This document shows positions 1 to 9,312 of a DNA stretch of 64,000 bases, piece by piece. The notes under the pieces are model-generated. The model saw only the letters and a program-made list of their open reading frames with translations. It was not told the DNA's origin and searched no databases. Location of the stretch: contig CP126204.1 of the NCBI GenBank assembly GCA_030272155.1, positions 2,533,501 through 2,597,500 on the forward strand. The letters run 5' to 3'. A program made the position numbers and the translations under genes. This stretch comes from Tetradesmus obliquus (taxonomy: Eukaryota > Chlorophyta > Chlorophyceae > Sphaeropleales > Scenedesmaceae). Positions within the stretch are counted from its first letter, which is position 1. Each line of letters opens with the position of its first letter.

Positions 1-1019
1 TGCTGTACTGCTGTAGCTTCAACAAAAATGCAGGTGAAGCCGGACAACTGATCGACCGATATAAGAGACCCTGAATTGGTTGTAACAAAGACCCGTCCGA
101 AGTGGCGGCATCTCAACTGAGTAATCAACAGAGGTGATGACGTCAGACGGAGTTTTCGTCACGACTTGAATGATGTGCGGGTGGAAGTGGACCTGTACGT
201 CTGGTAAAGTGTTCCAAATCAGGTGTGCATGACGATGCAAGAGGCACTGGCACGCCAGCTGCGCATGTACAAAACCATGGACAGTATCAGCAGTTCCAGA
301 TCACGTGCAACGGACACGCGACAGTTCTTGCTCATCAGTTGATTACATGAAGCTTGCTCACAGCACATGCGCCATGTTGAAGCTGAAATTAGCCAGCAAT
401 GCAGGGCAAGTTGCATGAAGTATGCCGCCGGCCCAGAGTGCTTCAAGCACTGCTAGTAGCAGTGCCATGCATGGCATATGCCATGGCCCCATGCTGGCGC
501 CACACCAATTGTTGCAACTTTTCAATGAAACGAACATTTCGACCCGCGAAGATGAGCTTGACACGCATTCGATTTAAAATGCCCTTCTGATAAAGTCCTC
601 GCAAGTCTTCTCTTTGTGAATCTTGAATAATCGTGCGATTGCGCATTCGTGTTTAAGGTTTCAGCCCAGGGTTGTCTTGCAACTGTCCACTGCGCTGTGC
701 GACAAGTTCTGTGCGGATCACGCACTGGCAGAGCTCAAGCACAGTGCTTGGATGCCTCGTGTGACTCATGCACTACTGCAGCCAGCAGCTGCTTCGGGGC
801 ATGCACTGGCTAGCTTTCAAAGCTAGCTTGTAAGTTACAAGCTTCCTGCTGCGCTCGGCGCCGGCTAATGAGACACACTCAAGCATACAACCGCCGGCAT
901 GCAGTCGCCAGAGCACGATCCATACAGCTGACCGCCTACAGGAGGTACAACAGCTACTCGAGGCTGCAGGCAAAACACACTGCTGCCAGGGCCATGGACG
1001 ATGTAAAACACCATAAACC
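1..1019. other. No supported gene
   Basis: I see no convincing coding region here. The open frames are short, overlap each other on both strands and lack recognisable motifs. The stretch may be the 5' portion of the LINE remnant that follows or flanking sequence; I cannot place a boundary. Confidence 0.4.
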
Positions 1020-1625
1020 ATGCATTGGGAGCAATACACTGTATGCCTCGCTCCATGCACAAGCGTCCAATGGGGTGCAACTGCATGGCCTGGTATCGCT
1101 GAGGCCAAGAGAGAACCGGACGACTCAGTCTGCAGTGCAGACAATGAAAATGTGCCACAAAACACCCTGCCCCGTCTAGACGAGAGGGCTCTGGATTCGC
1201 CAGTAGCTCACAAGCGCCGCGTGTGGCGCGCAAAACGCAGTGGGCAGGAACATCACCAACCGGATGGCCAGGATAAGGTGTATGCCACCGAACCCGCTGA
1301 CGCAAAGACGTGCAAGCGCACGGTCCCACACAACCACACAACTTGCAGCCATGTGCAAGGGTGCAATCCCAAAAATACAACACAGTCGACGCATGGGCCA
1401 ACCAACACACCGGCACACCCTCTCAGCAACAGAGGCGGCACCAAGAAGTATTCAACAACACAACACCGGAAGCGCGTCTGGGTGCGCCCTGAGGCTGTCA
1501 TTGTCAAGGAGCACCAAGGCGTGCAACACAAAGCATATGTAGAGCCACAGGTCGAGCTGCAATGTGGTGCACATGCGTTGCATGTACTCCTGGGTAAGGC
1601 GGTCACTAGCCTACGAACGAGGTAA
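1020..1625 (+). pseudogene. LINE fragment with Josephin/OTU-like cysteine protease motif
   Basis: An open frame of about 200 codons, Pro/Thr/His-rich, ends with residues reading EPQVELQCGAHALHVLLG (about 1545-1598). A Gln a few residues before Cys-x-x-His-x-Leu-x-x-Leu-Leu matches the catalytic Q...C block of Josephin-type cysteine proteases (ataxin-3 has E-K-Q...L-C-A-Q-H-C-L-N-N-L-L). Only the first catalytic block is present; the downstream His/Asn blocks are not visible before the frame closes. Its position just 5' of an RNase H tail on the same strand suggests it belonged to the same LINE polyprotein. The first Met is not reliable as a start. Confidence 0.45.
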
Positions 1626-1636
1626 CTATACGACGA

Positions 1637-1683
1637 CCTAGTACGTACTAGGTACGTATACGTACTACTGCCTTGCGCAAGGC
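1637..1683. repeat. Three consecutive perfect palindromes at the LINE internal junction
   Basis: CCTAGTACGTACTAGG (1637-1652), GTACGTATACGTAC (1652-1665) and GCCTTGCGCAAGGC (1670-1683) are each perfect inverted repeats, packed into 47 bases. They lie exactly between the protease-like fragment and the RNase H fragment, where the reverse transcriptase should be. They could be a deletion scar or hairpin-forming filler DNA. Confidence 0.85.
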
Positions 1684-2943
1684 AACGACCCGGCCTCAAG
1701 ACATGCGGGAGCACAGGCATCTGACGCTGATACAAGATATAGTAAGCCGTACTACAGACTCTATATACACAGTCCACTTTTGGAAGGTGAAAAGCCACAT
1801 TGGCATAGTTGGAAACGAAATAGCCGATGCAACGGCAGTAGCCGTCTCCAAAGGGGTGGACCAGGATGACGGCGTGACTAACGACGAATACAAAGATCCA
1901 AGCAACAACATGCATGACATGTACTGGCTCTACACCGAGGCGGAGGCGCCAACCAGGAAAGCAGCGGAGTCTATCGCGGTCATGGCCGCTATGGGGGGTG
2001 CGGAGGACAACCAACCAAACACGATCCTTGTCCCGGAACCAAACATGAAAGAGTCTTTAAAGGCCCGCATCCACAACATGTGCAAGCTGGGGCAATCCAA
2101 CACCACACAGTGTATCACGCAAGTTGGGAGAGAATGGCTGACAAAATCGACCATCGGTATAGTCACCTGTTCATGACCAGCACAACTGTGGCCAGTCACC
2201 TCAGGAAGCTAGTGCTGCAGTACAGATATGGGTTACTTCCGACCTACAAGCTTCTGAAACGGTAAAAAAAGTCCGACATTCACCTCTGCCCCTTGTACGG
2301 ACAGGAAGACGGAGGACATCACGCGCTGAGCGGGTGCGCAAAACTGCTGAGAAAAGCCACGCTGCGACATAACAACGCCGGCTCACTTATCGTGGAAGCC
2401 ATATACATGGGAGAGAAAGGACACCAGCTCATAGCTGCGGATGTAGGACTCAACAAGCGAAGGAGATCTGAAGGCAAGGAAACCTTGGAGGTGACGCGAA
2501 CCATTCCAGCAACGGCGCTACCGGCGAACATACCCAAAAAGGTCAGACAGAAACTACAAAAACAAAGCATACCAGACGCGTTTCTCTACAATTCTAATCG
2601 CAAGGCCCGTCGTCGCGAATATACTGTTGTGGAAATCAAGTACTGCAGGGACACCAAGCCTGAGGACCAAGAAGCGAGAGCCATTCAGCAGCACAGGAAC
2701 CTAGTAGAAAATCTCCAGAAGTATGACCCGGGGGCGGACGTGAAGCACTGCGTTCTCCTGCTGGGAGTTGGCGGCGCGATCTACAAGGACGTTGGCAAGC
2801 AATTATCAGAAAGTCTCGGCGTGAAAGGACATTCTCTTGATAGTCTGCTCCGACGACTTCACTTTAAGTCAGTAGAAGCAGTGGGAGACATGTGGAATAA
2901 ACCGGCGCGCTCTACTGCAGCACAAGCTTGGCACCAAGCCTAA
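1673..2943 (+). pseudogene. LINE C-terminal region: RNase H tail, zinc knuckle, PD-(D/E)xK endonuclease
   Basis: The frame opening at 1673 contains VHFWKVKSHIGIVGNEIAD (about 1771-1827), the last conserved block of RNase H (the 'SH-GI-GNE-AD' motif with the final catalytic Asp). Around 2080-2110 the reading shifts by one frame, and in the new frame a TAA occurs at 2263-2265. Downstream comes CPLYGQEDGGHHALSGC (about 2284-2334), a CCHC knuckle in which the second Cys is Tyr. Then follow PDAF (about 2572) and VVEIKY (about 2626), matching a PD...(E)xK nuclease core, and a coding tail to 2943. Frame change, stop and Cys-to-Tyr show the copy is dead. RNase H followed by a zinc knuckle and nuclease is known in RLE-type and Dualen-type LINEs. 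Confidence 0.75.
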
Positions 2944-3190
2944 GGTTACAGGGTTAAAACGCCTCTGCCATGGTTTCACCCCACACCACAGAACCACAGT
3001 CAAAAGGAAGAAGTGACAATACCTAATGGCCCCACGGGTACCTTGCTGAACCCTAGGGATCAGTGAGGATGGTAGGAGGTGTGAAGGCGCATGGGGTATC
3101 CTCATCGTCACACACACATGTGTTACGGGAGGGTGTACACCCTCCCTTAACTTACGCGGGTGGCGAGTTTTAACACACCACGCGTAGCTC

Positions 3191-3206
3191 ATTCATTCAT
3201 TCATTC
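3191..3206 (+). repeat. (ATTC)4 tail marking the LINE 3' end
   Basis: Four copies of ATTC follow about 240 bases of 3' untranslated sequence after the endonuclease frame. Short tandem 3' tails are common in LINEs that do not use poly(A). Confidence 0.65.
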
Positions 3207-3536
3207 AGTCAACAGACAGCACTGCTGCACGTTGCTGTGTAGTGTTTGCACCCAACGGCTTTGCAAACATGCAACGTGCTCACAATCGGTGCAGTAGCTG
3301 GGCGACAACTCTCCAAGATTCCTGGTTACCTCATGCAACCATCTTGCAAAATCACACATCATGCGGGCTCACCACACCAAACAAGAATGCTGTGGCTGCC
3401 TACAGTGCAGGCACCATTGTAGACCATGTTGCAGTGTGTCCAATTGCAGACGCTGCATAGGCAGTCCAATCCCTATGTCAATCGTCGCAAGCATGAGAAC
3501 ATGCTCAGCTGCGTGACGACTGCCATGGCTTAGGAT
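3207..3536. other. Intergenic, no gene seen
   Basis: Short frames only. It is the 3' flank of the minus-strand repeat-protein gene ending at 3537; no clear reverse-complement TGTAA signal was found close to the stop. Confidence 0.5.
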
Positions 3537-5766
3537 TTATGTCTGCATGATGCCCCACAAACCTGAACACAGCTGCTGCTGCTCTGCTGCCTGCAGCAGC
3601 TGCCGCCCCTTGGGGCTGCGCCTCAGCTGCTGCACACCAGGAGGCCTGCAGAAGAAACGTATGTTGCTATCACTGTTCTGCATGTCCGCCTGCAGCAGCT
3701 GCACCAAGCAGTCGCTGTTTAGCTTCTGTGCAGCTGGCAAGGCACATAAGGCACCCACTCCACCCTGACCTCGCCTCACAGCAGCCTGCAGCAGCTGCGC
3801 CAACACCTCGCTACTTATTTCCTTTGCAGCTGGCAGCCCACACACATCCTGCACACCTATCAATCGGTCGTTAGCAACAGCTGTGCGCAGCAGATGCACC
3901 ACTGTATCCGTTCTGAGCTGCTGCGCACCTGGCAGGGTGCACAAGTGCTGGCACAACTGGGGCACACTCCCCACATGCTGCTGCTGCACAGCTGCCAGCA
4001 GCAGCGGCCCCACCACTCCGCTACCTAGCTGCCCAGCAGCAGGCAGCTTGCTTAGGGCATCAATCCAGCCACTGCTACCAAGCTGCACCGCAGCCTGCAG
4101 CAGCCGTGCCACCTCATTACTAGTCACCTGGAAAGCTGCTGGGAGTAACAACAGCTGCATCATGCAATCGTCGTTTGATAGTTCGTTAGCTGCTCCTGCA
4201 TCTTCACTGCTGATCTTTGGTGGATCCCGGCTCTGCTGCACTGCCAGCCGCAACAAGCCAAACATTTCACTGCTGCTGAGCTGCTGCGCTGCCGGCAGCG
4301 AGCACAGGAACATCACGCTGACGCCGCTGCCCTGCTGCAGTGCTGCCTGCTGCAGCTGAGCCACCACCTCGTGTGTGATCTGCTGTGCTGGCAGGGCCTC
4401 GCATGCAACGGCGACCAGCTCAGTATCATGCTGCAGGATGCTTGCTGTGATGATGTCTGCAAGTGTGTCGCTGCTGATCTGCGCTGCTGCAGGCGTCCTC
4501 ATTAGCTCTGCAGCAAAACCACGATCATGGGTATGCTGCGGGCCAGATTCCAGCGCATGCAGAATCAGCCGGGCCACTGCATCAGCGCTGAGTGTCTGTA
4601 CTGCTGCTGGCCACTCATCAAGCAGCGCGGTGCAGGTGTCCTCATGACAGCTGATCAAATGCTTGAAAATCTTCTCAAGCGTGTGAGGGTCCACAGCTTC
4701 TTCTACCCCTGGCTGGCTGGCCAAGCTCTCTATCACTGATGCATGCTGCCGCAGCGCTGCTGTGACTAGAATCCTGCAAACAGCTTCTGGCTCCAAGTCG
4801 CTGAAATGTGCGCTGCGCTGGATGAACACTAGGCGGTCGATGGCTGCTGCGGCTACACCTTGGCTGCTGCAGTTCACTGCAATCTGCAGGATGTCAGCGG
4901 TGTCTGTTGGGTCCAGGTGGCTGGGTGACATGGCGTCCTGCAAGCCAGCAGTGGTAGAAAATGTTCAAATACTTTGCTGTGACAACACGACAAGTGACAG
5001 CTGCAGCAGTGGCGCTGATACTATCAGCTGGTGACCAGCTGTCAAACGGAGACAGCAGCAGCAGTGGCTTTGCAGCTTGCAGGCATCAAGGCAAAAAGGG
5101 CAGGCAATTGCCAGCATGCGGCAGCTGTACATCTCTACTAGCATTGTACTGCCAGTTCAGCAACCCAGCAGGCGCCTGCGCCGCGGATGGAGGCAGTACT
5201 TACTCACTTCAGCTTTAGCAGAAAGAATACACAACAGTAGCATCACTGTCAACCATGCTCACCAGTGCCCCGCCTGCGATTTCACCACAGCAGACGGCCA
5301 CGGCAGTGGCTGGCACGTCAGTCTGCACCCCCAGCTGCTGCTGCACCTGCACCCACACCTCCACGCCTGGCACCATGCTGCAGGCTGCTGCTAGCAGCTG
5401 CTGGTAAGTGACATTCACACCAGCTGCTACCAGCTGCAAGGCCCAGCGATGTGATAAGTCTGGTAGGCGCACCAGCTGCTCTGACACAGATGCTGCTGCT
5501 ACTGCAGCACGAGCTGCTTGCAGGAGCCACAGCAATGCCTGCAGGTGCTGCTCCTGCTCTACACCGCCAGCAAAAGCCGTGGCCTGCTGTAGTGCGGGTT
5601 GCAGGAAGCTTTGCACATCCCGGCGTGCGATGGTGATGCACGTGTCGTTGAGCTGCGTGCTGCTGGCAGCAACTCGGGCCAGGCCTGCTACTCCAAGGTG
5701 GCTGCTGCAGCTTGAAAGCAGCTCAAACACGTTGATGGAATCACCTTTGTCATCAGATGCATGCAT
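3537..5766 (-). CDS. Helical-repeat protein, paralogue B (function unknown)
   Basis: Two exons, 5766-5263 and 4937-3537, joined in phase 0 by a GTGAGC donor and a TTGCAG acceptor, give about 634 residues. The start is the ATG at 5766 (MHASDDKGDSINVFELLSSC); an upstream TTG is not a likely start. Residues 10-50 (FELLSSC...LGVAGLARVAASS) look like an F-box-like or short helical cap. Exon 2 is a chain of repeats of roughly 33-36 residues around the pattern LPAAxQLSSxxVxxLLxAAV, predicting paired amphipathic helices of ARM/HEAT or PPR-like style. No catalytic motif is seen. The paralogue at 6777-8724 shares exon structure, splice phase and the block AAACSMVP-VEVWVQVQQQLG, so the pair arose by tandem duplication. 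A role as protein-binding scaffold, perhaps an F-box-type adaptor, is inference only. Confidence 0.75.
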
Positions 5767-6776
5767 AGCTGCCCTCAATCAGTGTCAATCTGCAAGTGGA
5801 GCCAACCCGCAGAGTTTGGTTCCAAGGTACGATCGGCAGCGGCAAATGGTTGCGTAAGCCCATTCACGATGGTGAAAGCTGGAACAAATATGCGAGACAC
5901 GCTATGGTTTGGCGCCTGCCATGAGTCAACGCGTGCGAAGTGTTCAGATTACTCGATACCAGAAGGTCGAGGTGAAGGTCGGACTATTATGCCGCTGTGC
6001 ACTGCACTGGGGGGGAATTCCTGGCGCAGCATGTTCAAAGCTAATCCTGCAAACCCTTAGCAAGGATTGGCTTACCATGTCCTGTGCATCCCTGCACTCG
6101 GCGGCTGCTTTAGTCCACCATGGCAGTACTGCGTGTGCACGCATGCGCATATGCACAGCTGCTGAGTGATACAGCTGCTTCACCCCATAAGCTGCTGCTG
6201 CTAGTAGCAGCCACTAATTGGCACTAGAAACATGCCAACCTGAACAGCCAGGTTGTCCGGAACGCACATGTAACGTATGAAAAGCATCTGAGGCCATCTG
6301 ACAACATCTAAAAGTGCATACAGCATGCATGATGCACTGCGTTTTTAGCTCTCATACCATCTCAACTCACACACCACATCATCTCAGCTCAACTCAACTC
6401 AACTCAAAGCTCCAAAGCCATACCCATACATACCAAATATCTCTTTCAGCTCTCATACCAAATATCTCTTACTGTAAGCCACCTAAGCCTCACACAAGTC
6501 CTATACAAATGTGATGCAGGTGCGTTTGCAGTAGCACAAGACATCAAGGTCGCCAAGCACATGAAGTTGTATGACTTTCAACTCTTGGAAGGCTCCAACA
6601 CCATGCAATGAACAAGCAACAGCTATGTACGACTATGCCGGGCATATGTGCTGAAACATCGAGGGTGACCTCCTCAACAAGCAGCAGCTCTGCAACAGGC
6701 CATCAACACCAGCTGCCACAACTTATTGTGAACGCATGTAATCAACACCTAGCTGGCTGCTGGCTTTGAACAAATT
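5767..6776. other. Intergenic between the paralogues; holds one copy of a dispersed repeat
   Basis: No gene supported. Around 6355-6475 there is a low-complexity CTCAA-rich stretch followed by CATACCCATACATACC and two copies of CATACCAAATATCTCTT. A diverged reverse-complement version occurs near 58855-58950. The 5' regulatory region of paralogue B should lie just above 5766. Confidence 0.5.
6355..6480 (+). repeat. Dispersed repeat copy 1 (CTCAA-rich, ATACCAAATATCTCTT)
   Basis: A run of CTCAA units leads into CATACCCATACATACC and then AAATATCTCTT, the last part repeated once after about 25 bases. A similar order of motifs is found on the opposite strand at 58855-58950, 52 kb away. It may be a SINE, a MITE end or a degenerate mini-satellite; the element type is not identified. 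Confidence 0.45.
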
Positions 6777-8724
6777 TCAAGAGTGTGCCCAGTGGGCACC
6801 TGGCAGCTTCCACAGCTGCTGCATGCAGAGCACGCTGCCCTGGTGCCTAGCCGCCTGCTTCAGCCCATCTACAGTGCCGCTGCTGAGCTGCCCTGCTGCT
6901 GGCAGCGCACACAACGCGCCAACGCACCTAGGGCTGCCGTGCGCGACAGCTCCCTGCAGCAGCTGTGCCACGGTGTCACTAGCAAGCTGCGCTGCTGCTG
7001 GCAGCTGACACAACGCTGCAGTGCATGTGTCACCATCGTCATCGTTGCATGGGCTGTGCTCCACCGCAACTGCCAGCAGCTGTGCCAGGTCACCGCTGCT
7101 GAGCTGCTGTGCGCCCGGCAGTATGCACAGCGAGCTCGTGAAGTACCATGCGTTGCTGTTGTGCTTCACAGCCGCCAGCAGCAGTTGTAGCACAGCCTTG
7201 CTGTCAAGCTGCTTTGCTGGCAGCTGCTCGGTTGCGTAGTTGCCATGCGTCATACGCAACACCACCAGGCAGGCGTCTTGCTGCATTGCAGCGTGCAGGA
7301 TCTTCACAGATGCACTGCTAGTCATTCGTGCTGCTGCTGGCATTCGGAACAAATGGTCTGCATATCCATCAGCACGATGCGGGCCATTGCCTGGCGCAAT
7401 TGCTGCCAGCAGCAGCCGCGCAATCACATGATGATTGAACTGCCTGAAAGCCGCATTAATCACGTTCCACAACAGCATTGCGCATAGGGCATCATGACGG
7501 GCCAGGTGTGTAAGCACGGCTTCCGCTGTAGATACATCCATGTGCTGCCGCATTGGTAACATAGCAAAGCTCCGCACTGCTGCGGCGTGCTGCCGCACGG
7601 CTGCTGTTACAAGTATGCTTCGCACGGCAGCCGTCTGCAGCTCTGCTGGTGCCATGTTGGCAACGGATGCAGCTGTCGCTGTTTCGCAGCTGCTGCAGTT
7701 CATTGCCAGTTGCAGGATGTCTAACGTTGGCCCAGGCTCAAACGGCTGCGCGGCCTGCAGGTATCAGCAGCACCAGCAGCAAGAGTCACAACTCACGTAC
7801 TGGTTTGGCACAGTAAAGAAAGCCTCAAGCTGTGTGAGATGGCGCGTTCACATCACATGGCTATGCCTTACTTCCAGCGCTATGCCGTCAGCGCCACAGG
7901 GCTATGCGGCCAACACCCATGTGCAATCCTGCAGTAAACTTGACGGCTGTCCCCAACTCAGCAAGACAGCTACAGCGCTGCCGATTGGTTACAAAACTTG
8001 CCACTATGACTTTTGATAAGCTAGCTGGCTCTTGGCCTATCTCACAGCATGCACTCACTGCCAGCTGCATGAGCTTGCTGCTCAGGCTGTGCACTGTAAT
8101 TATCTGTGGTATGCATGGTAGCGCTGCAGCAACACCGCTAACAGCATGCGTGTGCACGTGCACGTGCCTGACAGTTACAACACTGCAGCTCACCCAGTCG
8201 TGTATTGCCTCAAGGTCCCTACAACAGACGGCCACAGCAGCTGCCGGCATATCTGTCTGTACCCCCAGCTGCTGCTGCACCTGCACCCACACCTCCACGC
8301 GTGGCACCATGCTGCAGGCTGCTGCCAGCAGCTGCGCATACGTGATGCGCACACCAGCTGTCAGCAGCTGCAGTGCCCATTCTGGCTTGACTGCTGGCAG
8401 GTGAACCAATAGCTCTGACACACCTGCTGCTGCTGTTTAAGCTCCTGCTTCTGCTGGCGCTGACTTCAGCAGCCACAGCACTGCTTGCATGTGCTGCTCC
8501 TTCAACTTGTCTTCAGCAGCACCTGCAGCTGCTTGCTTTACGGCGTCTAGCACCAGGCTCTTGGCATCACGGAGGATGATGGTGACACACATCAGCCCAA
8601 GGTGCTTGCTGCTAGCAGCAACACGGGCCAGACCCTGCGCACCGAGCTTTGAGCTACAGCAAGATAGCAGGTCAAATATGTAAGCTTCATCGTAATGATG
8701 CTCGCACTCCTGCATCGCTGCCAT
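6777..8724 (-). pseudogene. Helical-repeat protein, paralogue A, with in-frame stop
   Basis: Exons 8724-8194 and 7754-6777 join in phase 0 (GTGAGC donor, CTGCAG acceptor), exactly as in paralogue B. Without the stop the product would be about 502 residues. The start is the ATG at 8724 (MAAMQECEHHYDEAYIFDLL). At 8439-8437 the frame meets TAA (codon 96), between ...PAEAGA and TAAAGVSELLVHLP; the frame continues unchanged afterwards and aligns well with paralogue B. So there is a single nonsense codon in an otherwise intact gene. It could be a recent pseudogene, a polymorphism, a sequencing error, or a gene with a short product. Exon 2 carries the same LPAAxQLSSxxVxQLL repeats but fewer of them than B. 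Confidence 0.7.
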
Positions 8725-9312
8725 AGGGCGACCCCAGTGCCGTAGCTGACAGGCTTGGCCGGTGATTGCAGAAGGCGGATACGTTGGTCACGAAGACGTG
8801 TGGATCATGTCTAAATTGAACGCCGACAAACATGGCGACATGTCGCGTATCCTGGACCGTCAACATGGGCAGCCAGACCACAGGCCAAAAGTGACACGTA
8901 CGATTGGGCTCAGCCGATTTGGCTGTCGTGTTGGTGTTGTCTGAACAGCTGTCACGGACAACAATCCAAAGAACAAATCGCACTGGACAGCTTGGCTGAG
9001 CCCGAACGTACACAGCACTTGTGGGCCTGCCTCTGAAGATGGGCAGTCATAAAGATGGTGTGGTCAGCACCTGAGCTACGCGCGCACAGGAAGCAGGCAA
9101 TCTGTAGCAAGCTGCATACCACAGACTGATATTCGACAGCAGCCCGCAGCCAGACAGACACTCAACACCTGTCTGATGGACGCCAACCGACGGCGGCCGC
9201 GCCGCGCGGCGCCGCACGGCGCCGCACATGCGTTGCTGTTTTGACTGCCAATGGCCAGCCACCCATGCCATGTGAAAGTCGGATACCAAACATAAACAGC
9301 AATCTTCTGCAG
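8725..9312. other. Intergenic between paralogue A and MSH5
   Basis: No coding region supported. It must hold the promoter of paralogue A and the 3' end of MSH5. At about 9186-9226 there is a CpG-dense run of overlapping palindromes (GCGGCCGC, GCCGCGCGGC and CGGCGCCG twice), unlike the surrounding composition. Confidence 0.5.

Larger units (their letters stand above)
1020..3206 (+). mobile_element. Internally deleted LINE remnant (RNase H plus C-terminal endonuclease type)
   Basis: Three pieces in the same orientation make up a non-LTR retrotransposon remnant: a fragment with a cysteine-protease-like motif (to 1625), a junction of perfect palindromes (1637-1683), and a C-terminal stretch with the end of an RNase H domain, a zinc-knuckle and a PD-(D/E)xK endonuclease (1673-2943). 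The 3' end is a short (ATTC)4 tail at 3191-3206, typical of LINE ends. The reverse transcriptase is missing, so the copy cannot be autonomous. The combination of RNase H with a C-terminal restriction-like endonuclease, and possibly a cysteine protease, recalls the Dualen/RandI clade known from Chlamydomonas. The clade call is from memory and is an inference; the 5' limit is unknown. Confidence 0.7.

Noticed and set aside
1253-2014. Minus-strand frame of 253 codons over the LINE
   Set aside because: Opposite strand to clear RNase H and protease-like motifs, with no motif of its own.
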